Assembly: GCF_025566965.1 (NCBI RefSeq) | Contig: NZ_JAOQJL010000008.1 | Location: forward strand, 1 to 64,000 | Origin: Blautia_A ammoniilytica | GTDB taxonomy: Bacteria; Bacillota; Clostridia; Lachnospirales; Lachnospiraceae | Length of the DNA: 64,000 nt | Reading direction: 5' to 3' | In this document: piece after piece, positions 43,472 to 57,062 of the stretch | Layout of the letters: every line of letters begins with the position of its first letter | Position numbering within the stretch: position 1 is the stretch's first letter | Notes under the pieces: generated by a model | What the model was told of the DNA's origin: nothing | The model's input: the letters and a program-made list of their open reading frames with translations, nothing else | Database searches by the model: none | Made by a program: the position numbers and the translations under genes

Positions 43472-46400
43472 ATGAATATGAAAAACAGCCATTGGAGATC
43501 TTTTAAAAAAGGGATGTCCTGGTTTTTGGTATTTGCAATCGCAATGGGAAGCCAGGGCACCGGTTTGTCTGCTGCCACGTTTGATTATGGACAAGACTAT
43601 GGATATCAGCAGGAAGAAGTCTTATCTGCAGATCAATCTTACAGCAGTGAGGATGTACAGATAGAGGATGTACCGGCACAGGGCAGTGAGGCTGACACAT
43701 CTCAGATAGAGGATATAGCAGCACCAGATCGTGAGGCTGATCCATCCCAGATGGAGGATACAGCGATACCAGATAATGAGGCTGATCCATCCCAGATGGA
43801 GGATGCAGTGGCACAGGACAGTGAGACTGATCCATCTCAGATAGAAGATGTTTTCACGGACGGGGAAAGTGTGATTACTGACAGTAATGAAGAAACGGCA
43901 GATACCACTCTTCTGGATGCTCCTGCAGATGCACAGGAAGGCACCATTCAGTATCTGATCGAAGAAGCAAGGAAGGCAGGCTCTACAACACTTACCTTAA
44001 GCCTTGGGGAAAACTTTCCGGATACAGTAGAAGAGAATCTTCTGATCCCTCACGGGATGGATGTTGTACTGGATCTGAATGGGCATACGCTGACTGTGGA
44101 TAAAACATCAGCAGAGGATGGTAAGGATACCAATAATATTACTGTATACGGACAGCTTACCCTGCAGAATGGCAGCTTATCCGGCAGTGTTTCTTCTCTT
44201 GGCAACGAGAATACAAGAGGTGTATTTGTATGCTATGGCGGCCGTCTGGTCCTTGGAGAGGGGGCAGAGATCACCGGCTATGCTGCAGCAGGCCGGGGCG
44301 GCGGTGTGTATGTAAATGAAGAGGCCAGTCTGTCTATAGAGGGCGGCAGGATCTGTGGGAATAGCTCCGGCATCAGCGGCGGCGGTATATGGATCTATCA
44401 TGCAAGTGATCTTTCCTATCAGAGCGGCACCATCACCGGGAACAGTGCTGCACTTAATGGGGGTGGTGTGTACATACAGTCTTATGACTGTGAAACAAGT
44501 ACCTTTGGCAGCGGGATTTCCATTACAGAGAATCATGCGGATCAGAATGGAGGAGGCCTTTATATCCATAGTGTGTCTGATGTGGAAAATGAATGGATCT
44601 TTAATGGCCCGACTGTTTCAAATAATACTGCCGGTATAAGAGGCGGTGGTGTTCATGTTCAGGCTCCGATTCATTTTACAATGGTTTCCGGAATGGTATC
44701 CCACAATCAGGCAGTGTCCTATGGCGGAGGTATGTATTTTTACAGTACTGACAAGATCCGGTCATCTGTCAGCTTTATGGGCGGCACTATTCAGGAAAAC
44801 TCACTGACCGATGAGGATATTAATTATCAGTGGGTCGACTCCCATTATGGCGGCGGTGTGTGGATCAGCAATTATGCAGATGTGGTCCTTTTCGGAGTAC
44901 AGATCCTGAATAATAAGACCATTGGTACCGGCGGCGGCATTGCCATGGGAGCTTACTGTAAGGTACAGATCCAGGAGGGAACCCTGATAAATGGCAATAA
45001 AGCCAGCTTTTATGGTGGCGGCATATTTGGAAAGGGAGCTAATGTTGTAATGACCGGCGGTGAGATCTCTGATAACCAGGCTCAGGGAAGCACTTACGGC
45101 TGGGGCGGCGGACTTTATTTAGAAAACGGTAAACTGACCGCCAGCAGCGGTAAGATCTGCAGGAATGCAGCAGATCATGGAGGAGGCGGATATATTTCAA
45201 CAGCGATCCTTTCCGGAGATGTGATCATTTCTGATAATCAGGTAAAGGGAAATGGTGGCGGTATCTATGGAAATGTTACCATGTCTGAGCAGGCCAGGAT
45301 CGAAGGAAATAAAGCTGACAGTATAGGCGGCGGTGTTAGCGGCTCTCTGGTTATGAATGGCGGTATCTTACATGGCAACAGGGCCGGCGGCAATGGAGGC
45401 GGCGGAGCTTATGGGACTGTAACCTTGAATGAAGGGGAAATCTCCGGCAACAATACTTCCGGAGTAGGCGGCGCAGTACGAGGCACCCTTTACATGAAGG
45501 GCGGAGTGATCAAAGATAATACTACCAGCAGCAGCGGCGGTGTTTTATATGGTGCCGGTACCATTTCCGGCGGTGAGATCACCAACAACCAGGCAAACAA
45601 TTATGGCGGGGTTATATCTCTTAGTGAAAACAACAGGCTTCTGTCTATTACAGGAGATGTAAAGATCTATAACAATCGTGCCAATTATGGTGGTGCTATA
45701 AGTCTGGCAGGTGGTACTGTCCAGATCAGCGGCGGTGAGATCAGTCATAATCAGGCGTATATTTATGGCGGTGGTGTTTATGTATGGACTACCAATACCT
45801 TAAATCCGAAGATCATCATAGAGAAAGGGGCAGTGATTTCTGATAATCAGGCACCGGGGTCAGGTACTGTTTCAGGCGGACAGGATCTGTATGTGGCGGC
45901 CACCTTGAAGGTAAATAATAACGGCAATCTTACTTATTTTACTCCTGTTGTCAGTCTGGCAGCAGCAGACCAGATGAGAGCACAGGATGGAACATCAGGA
46001 ATTGCCTGGTATGATGAAACTACGGATGAAAGGAATACCCAGGGGCTGGAGCTGGATACTACAGAGCGGACAAAGGTTTACCGTTATACCTTTCTTTATT
46101 CTGAGCCTGAGACAGAGATGGTGGCAAGACTGGATGATTCTGCAGAATTTCCTACTGTTCAGGCGGCGGTAGATGCAGCCGGGGATGGACTGCTTCACAG
46201 GATCACTCTTCTAAAAGAGGATAAAGAGGCGGTGACGATCCCTAAGGGAACCAGGATCTGCTTTGATCTGAATGGGAATACCATCCGGGGAAGCTGGAAG
46301 ACGAATACTCCTGTGTTTACAGTTAAGGGAGAAATGACCCTGGAAGACACAAGTGAAGACCAGACCGGATGTATTACCGGAGGTGTATCGGCTCGGTATG

Positions 46401-49400
46401 GCTTTGGAGGAGGCATCTTTGTCCAGGATGGAAGCCTGGTCATGAACAGTGGGACTTTAAAGGCAAATGGCAGCGGAAGTGTTTTAGTAATGGACAGAGA
46501 CAGCTCTTTTGTGATGAATGGAGGCCTGATCACGAAAAACACACAGTCTGCTGTAGCCGTTAATGCCGGATCCTTTACAATGACAGGAGGAAAGATCACC
46601 GGGAACAGCGCTAACCAGGGCACAGGCGTTTATGGCTGGGGTGGTGCAAAGGTTCGTATAGAAGGCGGAGAGATCATCGGGAATAGTGGTAATCAGGGTA
46701 CAGGACTTTATGTACAAGGCAGGCTGGACATTACCGGGGGCAGGATCTGTGATAATAAAACAAGTAATTACGGAGGCGGCATCTATCTGTGGAGAAGCAC
46801 CTGCAATATGTCCGGTGGTGAGATCTCCGGCAATACAACTACCAATGCCAATGCAAACTGGGGCGGAGGCGGCATTTATCTGTCAAGTTCTACCCTGAAT
46901 GTTACAGGTGGATCCATCACAGGGAATACCACCGGCAGTGTAGGCGGCGGTATCCGAGTAGGCGCAGGCAGCATTGCTTCTGTGACAGGCGGAGTTGTGT
47001 ATGGCAATCAGTGCTCGCTTGGTAAAAGTGATATATATGCAGCAGAAGGCGCAGCTCTTACCCTGATGCCGGCTTCGTCTATGGAGCCGGGAGATTATAA
47101 TTGCTGGTATGATTGTGAAAATTATCGGGCATACACGGAAGCTATTACATTCTCCAGCCTGGAACAGAATTGTCACTTTTATGCTTTGTACATGGAGGAT
47201 CCATCTTTAGAGGCAGCGGCTCAGATCCTGGATGAAAACGGAGCCGGACAGAATTATTCATCTGTTCAGGATGCAGTAAATGCAGCCACACAGGGACAGA
47301 GGATTTATCTTCTCAGGGATATTGAAGAAAGTGTGCAGATCGGAAAGGACAAGGATGTGGTCCTGGACTTAAATGGATATACCTTATGCTCTTCACGGGA
47401 AAATGTGCTTGATATAAGAGGAAAGCTGGAAGTAGACAGTACCACAGGTCATCCTGGCACCAATCCGGAACAGAGCCAGGGCGGCAGGATCCAGCCGACA
47501 GAAGGTGTTACCGGCAACAGAGGTGTCTTTGTAAGAGAGGGAGGAGCCTTTACCTTAAAGGGAGGCGTGATCACAGGCTTCTCCGGCGTAAAATATGGCG
47601 GCGGTATTTATGCAGACCAGAATGCTTCCGTTACCATCAGCGGGGGAGAGATCACAGGAAACCAGGCTGTTTATGGCGGCGGTATAGGATTTTACAGTAT
47701 CAGTACCACTGCCCCTTCTTCCTTTACCATGACAGGTGGAAAGATCTGTAATAATCAGGCTGAAAAGAATGGTGGCGGAGTGTATATGGGAAGAGCCTTT
47801 AACCTTGCCAACCAGATCCTGATATCAGGCGGTGAGATCTGTGAGAATACAGCCGGCAGCCATGGCGGCGGTGTAAGCGCTGATTTTAATTTTATCCAAG
47901 GAACAGATACAGCCTCAATGATCAGCATTACCGGCGGTACGATCCATCATAACACAGCGGAAACGGACGGAGCCGGTGTTTATATCCAGTATTGCAAGAC
48001 AGTCGTGATCGGACCTGATCTGGAAGTTTCCTATAATGTGGGAAAAGGAGCCGGCGGCGGCATCCGTACCACATCTGTAGAGGAAGTAACCGTAGAGAAT
48101 ATTAATGCCCACCATAATCGGGCAAAAAGCGGTGGCGGCCTGTCTTTAAGCGCAGGAGAGGTGCTGGTAAAGGACTGCAAGGTCCATGATAACAGTACAA
48201 GACAATATGGAAGCAGCAGTTACAGCGGAGGCGCCTATCTTTACGGCACCCAAAAGCTGGAAGTCCAAAAAGGTGAATTCTGGTTAAATGGAGCATATTA
48301 CGGTGGCGGCCTGGGTATTGGCGCAGGCACAGCCGGACAGACGGTCATCGGGAAAGAGGTATATATCCATGATAATAAGGCAAGCTTTGGTGGGGGTCTT
48401 AGGATCGATACAGTAGGAAAGCTTACATTAAATGGTCGGATTGAAAACAATAGCGCCACTCACGGCGGTGGGATCAGAGTAACAACCACATCTTCTGAGC
48501 TTCATTTTGCAGATGTGTTGGTACAGAACAATAAAGCTGCTAGTACTGGTGGCTTTGGCGGCGGTGTTTTTTTTGACTCAGGTACAGCCTCCAAGGTGTA
48601 TATAGAAGATCCGGCCCGGATCATTACGAATACCGGAGTTTATGGCGGTGGGATTGTTGTATTTACTGGATATGAAATGTATCTGACCGGTGGACGGATC
48701 GCAGGCAATCAAGCAAGTCATGGCGGTGGTATTTGGACCCGGCTGTCACAGCTGACCTTGTCAGCCGGTGTGATCGAAGATAATATAGCATCAAATACCG
48801 GCGGTGGTATCTACATGGACGGCAGAAGAGAATGGTCTACACGAAAAGTACAGATCACAGGAAATGTGCAGATCATCCATAACAAGGCAACCTATGGTGG
48901 CGGTGTGGGAGTTGGTGAAAATACAGCCCTTACCATGGACGGAGGCCTGACCAGTAATAACAAGGCAACCTATGGTGGCGGCGTATGGGTTTCTGCAGTG
49001 ATGGGACAATTTGTAATAGAGAAGTCAGCAGAAACCGGAAGCACAGGCAAGCTGTATGGAAACCAGGCCGGTTACGGTAGGGATGTTTACGGAAATTATG
49101 ATAAATCCTATAAGAATTCTAAAATCCAGCTGTTTGCAGCAGCCGATATGTTTGGGGCTGATGAGGATAAAAAGGGCAACTGCTGGTATAATGAAACGAA
49201 AAAGTTGGCCATAACAGATCCGATTGAGTATGATCCGGTAACCAGGGCCTGCTGTCTTACTCTTCAGTATGATTCACTGGAATTTGTGGCAAAGATTAAA
49301 AATGAAACTGGTACTTATGATGCATACACATCTCTTCAGCAGGCTGTTAATGCTGTAAAAGAAGGGAAGTACCAGGACGGGGCGCCGGAGATTTACCTTA

Positions 49401-52400
49401 TCAAGGATATTAATGAAAGCATTCAGATCCCAGGTGGCGTAAGTGCAGTGCTGAACCTGAACGGGCACAAGCTGCAGGGCACGGACACTGCCATCACCTG
49501 TTCCGGTGACCTTAGTATCGTGGATGAGAAGACCGAAGGACTGGATCCGGGAGAAGAAACAGGAACCATCTCAGGAAGCACAAGAAAGCTGGGGGGCGGT
49601 ATTCTGGTATTGTCCGGCGGCTATGTGACTATGGAGAGCGGACAGATCAGCATGTGTTCAGCACCTACCAATCAAAGCAATTGCGGCGGTGCAGGCGTGG
49701 CTGTCAGCGGCGGTACCTTTATCCTGGATAACACAGCTTCCATTAATGAATGCAGTGCTGCTTATGGAGCGGCTGTTTATGTAGGAGCAGGAAGCAGTTT
49801 TTTTGAAATGCGGGGAGGAACCATCTGCAACAATGCTAGCGGCGCTTTTTACAATACCGGCGGCGTTATTTACAATGCCGGCGGTACTATCCGGATCAGC
49901 GGAGGACAGATCGCAGATAATGTTGTATCTGGCAAAGGAACCATTTATCTGTCCAACGGCAAATGCGTTTTGGAAGGCGGCGAGATCACCGGAAATAAAG
50001 CAGAATATGGCGGCGGTGTTTATATAGGAAGTGCAGCCAGTGTGTGGATGAGTAATACTCAGATTTCCAACAATCAGGCGACGATAAATGGTGGTGCTAT
50101 TTATAATGAAGGCCAGCTGAATATTTTTGAAGGTACCAAGATCACCGGGAACCAGGCAGTAGCAGGTGGTGCTATTTACCAGATCACCGGAAAAATCAAG
50201 ATGGCAGGCGGCACTGTCACCGGTAATCAGGCGGAGAAGGGCGGCGGCCTTGCACAGAATCCCCAGGCGGCAAATGCAGGCAGCTTTGTCCTGTCAGGAG
50301 GACTGCTGTGTGAAAATAAATCCACGATTGACGGAACCGGAAATGATATTTATTCCCTTTATGAGGGAACTGGAAATTACGAAAATGTAAGTGTAAGCCA
50401 GAAGCCGGCTGTAACTCTGATCCAGGCAGCAGCCATGAAGGAAGACAATGGCAATGCCACAAAGTATAATGCATGGAGAAATGATGCTTATCGGGGAAAT
50501 CAGCTGGAAGGCACAGATGTGACCAATGGTTACTATATTACCGGCGGTATCGATCAGAGCAATAACCTGAAGCTGACGGCTGTTACGTATAAGGAAGCGG
50601 AAGTAAAAGGACCGGCAAGCACAGTAAAGGTAGATTCCATTACAGTAATGACTACCAACAGTGAAGACGGTACTTCTGACGGCGGCGGTGCTTTTGACAC
50701 GGAATGTACAGGAGATGAAAAGACAGCCTTGCAGCTTTTAGAGGAAGGGGACAGCCAGACAACAGAAGCGCCGGACGATGTTACAGAGGACGAAACAGAA
50801 GAAATGGCTCAGCGTCATCACTATCTGTATAATGGCCAGATCCTGAAGATGATCTGCCATAATGGCAAGTGGTATGAGAGAGACCAGGCTGTTCTGTGGA
50901 GTCCGGGAAATGACAGCTCCTATACCAATGGGATCGTGAGAAGCTTTGATACTGTCAAATATGATCTTTGTTTTACCCTGCAAGATACCGGGAAAGACGG
51001 AGAGGATGAAGAAGGGCAGGAAGGAAATTCTCCTGTAACAGATGAAACCTTACAGCTGTGGGTGGAAATGAAGCTGCCGGTGGACAGCAGCCTTGCTTCT
51101 TTCTACGACATGAACATGAAGTATTATTATATTTATGAGAAGAAGCAGGCAGATGGAAGCTATGCCCAATATTTAAGAGGTTACTGGGAGCTGGAAGAAA
51201 ATAAAGGGGGAACGGTTTACCGCAGCCTGGCCATTAGTGTGAAGGGCATGAACAACGGAGATCTGATTAAGCCTTCCTTTACCGCTTGGGTAGGTGGAAA
51301 TGAGGAGAACGAACAGAATCCAAAATCCTGCAGCTCCAAAACACTGACCGTATCAGCGGCGCCAAGATATAATGTGCTGCTTAAGAGAAACTCCCAGCTT
51401 GCCTATACCAGCTACTTTGATATGGAAAGCGGTGAGGAAACCACTGAGGAAGAAGTTAAGAAACTTCAGGATGCAGGCCAGGATACCTCCCATATCGTCT
51501 ATGGCACCATGCTTGGATATGGCATTACCCTGCAGATGTACAATAATAAGACCACCAAGGGAGTACGGGGACTTCAGGTACCCACAGGGGACATCCAGCT
51601 TGATGTAAGCTTTGGCGGAGAACTGGTGATGAATGGATCCACGCTTGGAGAGAACTCTGCCCCTTATGCATGGGCTTACAAGGCCAATGAAAACGGAGAG
51701 ACGGGGATCAGTTTTAAAGACGAGGAAAATACGGTCAATGTTGACTGGAATGATGAGGATGATTATACCAAGACTACCACGTATGGCTGGGATGCAGCTC
51801 CCTATAATACAGGGAACAGCGCTACCGGCTGCTACAGTGGCGGCTTCTGGAAGGGAGCGTTAAAGCAGCGAAATGAAACAGGCGACAAACGCCTTACTCT
51901 TCATTTTTCAGTCAGCAATTATTCGGTAGCGTCCTCCTGTCCTTCTGCTACAGCCAATGGTTCCTGGGATAACCAGGTAAGGGGGAACGGATATATTAAC
52001 TCCTTCTCTGCCGGATATGTACAGGTGCTGTATCCATTAGATAAAACCATCGTTGATGGACAGAGCGGCTATCTGGAAATCAATATGGAGTGTGCTGCTT
52101 CTGACCTGAATATCAGCAGCGTTACAGGGCTTACTCCCGAGTCAACAGAAAAAGGTCTGGACGTAATGGAAAGCTTCTTTGGGGAAGACTATAAGAGCCA
52201 TGCAGTCCATGAGATGACTTATCTGGATAATTACCTGAACCACAGCACAGGCTTATATATATACGGTGGGGATGGAAACGGAGACCATCTGTCGAAGAAT
52301 AATTACTTCAGCAAGGAGACCGGCACGGATCTGATCAGCACCCAGGAAGGCACAGGCTCCACTCCGCTGGGAAGTCAGGTATACATTGATGCAGATGTGT

Positions 52401-55400
52401 CTTTTACAAGCAGGGAATATTATACAGATGATGTGAATGATCCTCATTATATCCCAACAGAAGATTTCGACCCGCAGGTGGACAATCTGCTGGAATACAA
52501 TTACCTTACCGGAGTGAATCTTCTCCAGAAGTTTGACTCAGATGCCTATACACCTGCCTGTGGAGAAAAGATCATTGACAGACAGGTGAACCAGGGAGCA
52601 GGAAATAGCTGGACCTGGGTAGGAAAAAGTGCAGGGACCAACAGCACCAATGCTTTTCTGGTAGGCACTTCGGAGTCGGCAACCACCTGGTCATCCTCAG
52701 GAAATCTGAAAACAAAAAGCTTTAAGCTGACCGTACTATACGGTGCGAAGCCTGATGGAACTAACTGGACGAAGACAGAAACAGCAGATGGGCTTACCGG
52801 TGGGGAAGCAGATATGGATGCCCACAAAGAAGAGGATCTGATCTACTTTACTTCCCTGGATGAATTAAAGGCTTACTTTGCCACCAAAGGGAACCCGGAC
52901 GGAAGATGTGTGGCACTTTTGTACGAGGTACGGGACTGCTGTATCCGTACAGGCAGAAGCCTGTATATCAGAAGCAGGATGCAGATGACAAAAGACTTTG
53001 CTAAGACAGGCGGCACCTACTGTACCACCAACGATGTAAGAGGATGGACCACATATCGTCCAACCTATAAGCGATACTATAATGATGGGAAACGGGATGA
53101 CATCCTGTTTTCCGCAACCTGGCGAAGCAGACAGTATGGCACGGCAGATGGTATCGTTGCCTACGGAAATGGAGACACAGGCGGTCTGCTTCCGGATGGG
53201 TATGTAAATAGCCTGACGGAAAGCCAGGACCTGGTAATGAAATATACCAAACAAAGATGCGACTTTTATTTTGATGGGTATAAGAAAACAGAATATCAAA
53301 ATGGTGTTAAGAAAAACGGAACCCATATGATGGGATGGTTGGCAGGAAATTCACTGCTTCTATATACCCTGGTCAGTGGAATCGGCATTAAGAATACAGA
53401 CCTGATCAAAGGCTCTAACCGGGAAAAAACCTATTATAATGTAACTAACGGTGAGCGTACAGCAAACTTTATGATAATGCCAAGGCTGCAGATCTCCAGT
53501 GCTACAAAGGATCATGAACTGGTAGCAAATGGAAGCCAGGCAACGGATGTTGTGATCACCATGACCATTCCAAAAGATCTTCATTATAATAAGGGCAGCC
53601 TGCAGTTTGACTACACGGCTCCTGGAAACCAATGTAAATACAAAGCCGGCGATCTGGCATGGGATGTAAAACAGACGGATAACCCAGATGGGACTACCAC
53701 ACTGACTATCTGTACAACTGTAAGTGATATCAACAAAGGACTTCCTTACATCCGGTATAACTGTACCATCGGAAAGAAGGGAGCAGCTGAGGATGAGGAT
53801 GTAAAGAACAATCAACAGCTTACTACCAAGGTACAGATCCATACCACCTATGAAGAGATCCACCGTATTACCGGACAGGCCAATAGTGCAGAGCAGACCA
53901 TCGTTGCAACAAGGACAAAAGATGATGTGATCTACAAGGAAACAGAACGGGATCTGATAGATATCGGGGAGGATTTGGTTTATTACCTGAATTACAGCAA
54001 TCATACAGACAACTCTGAGAAGATTCAGCTGTGTGATATCCTTCCAGCCAATGGAGACGGAAGAGACAGCAGTTTCCAAGGAGGCTACCGGGTAAAGGAG
54101 ATTTATTTGGACTTTACCAGCGAAGAAGACAGGAATGCATTCCAAAGTAGCAGTGCAGGACAGCTGAAATACAGGAAAGGCGGGATCAGCGCAAAGGATC
54201 TTACCCAGGAGGAAAGGTCTCTGATATTGAATACTATTGACAGTGGTAAATGGTTTGATCTGGCTTCTTCTTATGAACCATCTGAACACATGGAAAATGG
54301 TGTGAAAATCTACAGGCTGACCTGCAGGGCAGGTGCAGACGGACAGTGGGCAAGTGGAGAAGAGCTGATCCATTATGCAGATGGTTCCGGCACAATCGAT
54401 GCTATTTACGGATTTGTTCCTGCAGTAGGCGGAAAAGGGAATTTCCGGATGGGACTGGTCTTTACACCGTTTACGAAGGATAATGCAACACTGCTGAAGA
54501 GCGGAAATGTGACTCAGCAGGGCGGCGATGTATATAACAACAGTTTCTTCTACAGAAGCGGCGGTCCTAGCAGCCAGTCACTAACTGTTGTCAGTCCTCA
54601 GGTAGGAATCCGCACGGCAAAGCGTAAGATCGCAGGCCTTGTATGGCTGGATCAGGACCAGAACGGGAATTACCGCCCGGCCATCAATGGCTACAGTACC
54701 ACTGACCGGCTGCTTTCCAAGGTGGATGTATATCTTTATCAGGGAAGCGAGCCATCTTCTTCCAAGATCACCAGGAATCCGGATGGAAGCTTCAGTCAGC
54801 AGATTGGCGGCAAAACACGGACCATGAGTACTACCACTGTGGATGGCAAGACCTTATATCCGGCTGTGGATGTGATGGGCAACCTTCTGGATAAGGTAGT
54901 TACCGGAAGCGATGGGGCATATGCCTTTGAGAATCTGGCTAAGGGCAGCTATTACATAGTGCTTCAGGATGATGGTGATGATTATGCTGTTACAGGAGGA
55001 ACCAGGGTTCTTCCCTTTGAAAGACTGAGCGTCACACCAGAAAGAGAGGATACCCAAAAGATATTGACCCAGCCGGGAAGGGATACAGATAAAGCCCTTC
55101 CGGAATACCAGGGTACAGATACCACGGATCAGGGGGCAGCAGCCATGAAACGTACTGCGATCGTCAACAATGGCAGCGGCATTACCCTTCCTGGGCTTAC
55201 CGATATGGTATCCTGGGAGTATGTGACCAATCATTGGGACTGCGGTTTGTATTATCTGGATCTTTCCATGGAAAAGAACTGGGCACAGACCACCAGCATC
55301 CCGGATCAGGCATCCGTCCTGTTTGAAATAACAGGCTCCACCGGAACCGGGGAAGATGCAGTAAGCTACCCGGCTGCTACCTACACTGCGACAATTGCTT

Positions 55401-56040
55401 CCGGCAAGGTAACAGCACAGGCAGAGGGAATGGCAAGGCCTTACAGCAAGACACAGGGCGCGCCTCAGAAGATCCAGACAGCGGTGTCAGCATCCCAGGA
55501 TAAAGGAAACAAGACCATGCGCTGGCTGATCCAGAAACAGCCGCTGCAGGCAGAGGGTGCAAAAGGCGTGATCCATTATCGCATAGAAGAGAAGGCCAAA
55601 GACGGGGAAGGTAATCCTCTTTCCGGCTTTGTAATGACCAGCAGCACAGATAATACAGCAGAGGATCAGACCAGAAAGTTTGCTGTATGGAACACTCAGA
55701 TCAATTATGAGATCTGTCTGGACAAGAAAGGCAGTGAAGGGGAGCCTCTTTCCAATGCAGTATTTACCTTGTATAAAGATCAGGACTGCAAGGTTCCTGC
55801 CGGGATCACTATGAAGACGGACCAGCAGGGAAATGGCACTATCACAGGTCTGGAGGCAGGCACAGGGGCTGTGTATTATATAAAAGAAACAAAAGCTCCC
55901 AGCGGATATTTCCTGAATAAAGGAATCCTGAAGCTGACCATTGCTTATAAAGACAAGACAAAATATTATGATCCTACCATTTCTCTGGAAAGGATCACAG
56001 ATGAAACAACAGGAGATACACTGGATCCGGCTGCTGATCG
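43472..56040 (+). CDS. Giant secreted beta-helix surface protein, C terminus lost in gap
   Basis: At least 4189 residues. After a signal peptide (about 1-34) comes a stretch of five 15-residue acidic repeats with SQxED. Then four modules, each opening with a pectin-lyase-like cap ending in a VVLDLNGHTL-type strand, at about residues 157, 885, 1248 and 1937. Each is followed by many turns of GGGxY/GGxIxGNxA type, forming right-handed beta-helices. From about 2370 to 3720 is a region of large beta-rich domains of unknown type. It continues with an SdrD_B-like domain (GLVWLDQDQNGNY, about 3722) and a SpaA/Cna_B-like domain (about 4083, KKGSEGEPLSNAVFTLYKD). Such ends usually precede an LPxTG anchor, hidden by the gap. 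AAAGGAG precedes ATG 43472 (or 43478). Likely an adhesin. Confidence 0.85.
43652..43873 (+). repeat. 45-nt minisatellite in the giant gene
   Basis: Five in-frame units, four of 45 nt and one of 42 nt, starting at 43652, 43694, 43739, 43784 and 43829. They encode acidic DPSQMED-type repeats just after the signal peptide. Confidence 0.8.
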
Positions 56041-56364
56041 NNNNNNNNNNNNNNNNNNNNNNNNNNNNNNNNNNNNNNNNNNNNNNNNNNNNNNNNNNNN
56101 NNNNNNNNNNNNNNNNNNNNNNNNNNNNNNNNNNNNNNNNNNNNNNNNNNNNNNNNNNNNNNNNNNNNNNNNNNNNNNNNNNNNNNNNNNNNNNNNNNNN
56201 NNNNNNNNNNNNNNNNNNNNNNNNNNNNNNNNNNNNNNNNNNNNNNNNNNNNNNNNNNNNNNNNNNNNNNNNNNNNNNNNNNNNNNNNNNNNNNNNNNNN
56301 NNNNNNNNNNNNNNNNNNNNNNNNNNNNNNNNNNNNNNNNNNNNNNNNNNNNNNNNNNNNNNNN
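56041..56364. other. Assembly gap (324 N)
   Basis: Unknown bases. The frame of the giant protein runs through it by chance to a stop at 56405-56407; those last 14 residues are not considered real. The length of the gap is probably an estimate. Confidence 0.95.
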
Positions 56365-56383
56365 AAGTATTGATGATATCGCA

Positions 56384-56430
56384 TTCCCCTTATTTCACTT
56401 GTTGTAAATTGACAAGAGAAATAAGGGGAA
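56384..56430 (+). promoter_or_regulatory. Inverted repeat before the second DUF2284 gene
   Basis: TTCCCCTTATTTC (56384-56396) and GAAATAAGGGGAA (56418-56430) are perfect 13-bp complements with a 21-base spacer that contains TTGACA-like TTGACAAG. It ends 24 bases before the start codon. Confidence 0.6.
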
Positions 56431-56454
56431 ATGATGATTTGGAGGAATTTTTCT

Positions 56455-56949
56455 ATGGATTACGTAAAAGAAGCGAAAGAACTTGGCTTCTCAAATGCAG
56501 CGATCATGGATACGCAAAAGCTTATTTTTAAACCAGAGTATCGGAGATTTTGTGAAGAAAATCAATGTGGATGTTACAATGTGAATCCTGCCTGTCCGCC
56601 TGAAAGCGGAACTGTAGAAGCTATGAAACAAAGAGCATTAACCTATGAAAAAACTCTTATTTTGCAGACCATACAAAGCAGACATTCTGATTACAAAAAG
56701 GCGAAATTTGCTCACAATAAGCTTACTGAGCAGCTGGCATCCAAAATAGAGGAATCCGGAAACAGGGATCTTCTGATCATGTCTGCCGGTCCCTATAAGC
56801 ATCACTCCTGCATGTCCGCCTACTGTATTGATGCACAGGAAATGGCTGATGCGGTAGGAATGATCTGCTGGGGAAACGATGATAAAATACGTTATTTTTC
56901 ACAAATTCTTTTTCATGTTAAAGCGAGAGAAACAGTAGACTTTTTTTGA
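56455..56949 (+). CDS. DUF2284 metal-binding protein (second copy)
   Basis: A 164-aa protein of the DUF2284 family, shorter than the copy at 11385. Cysteines lie as CEENQCGCYNVNPACPP, then a CMSAYC motif in the second half. Metal or iron-sulfur binding is predicted by family; the function is not known. ATG 56455 follows GGAGG; the upstream ATG 56431 would give an atypical N terminus. A 13-bp inverted repeat lies before it. Confidence 0.82.
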   Translation: MDYVKEAKELGFSNAAIMDTQKLIFKPEYRRFCEENQCGCYNVNPACPPESGTVEAMKQRALTYEKTLILQTIQSRHSDYKKAKFAHNKLTEQLASKIEESGNRDLLIMSAGPYKHHSCMSAYCIDAQEMADAVGMICWGNDDKIRYFSQILFHVKARETVDFF

Positions 56950-57062
56950 TTTCTTAAGCTGGAGCATGTCACTTTCATTATACAACACACGGAATCGAAG
57001 TATCTTTATTTTATATAAAATCACGAACTTGCTCATTTATAAATAAACAGGAGGATGGAAAA

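Noticed and set aside
45000..50300. Repeated GGTGGCGGT-type motifs as a CRISPR or satellite array
   Set aside because: They are in-frame glycine codons of beta-helix turns with irregular spacing, not equal repeats with unique spacers.
53360..54373. 337-aa minus-strand open frame inside the giant protein gene
   Set aside because: No ribosome binding site, Cys/Ile-rich composition and full overlap with a clear coding sequence; it is an antisense shadow.
56365..56407. Continuation of the giant protein after the gap (SIDDIAFPLFHLL)
   Set aside because: The frame passes through N by chance and the arm of an inverted repeat lies there; not considered coding.
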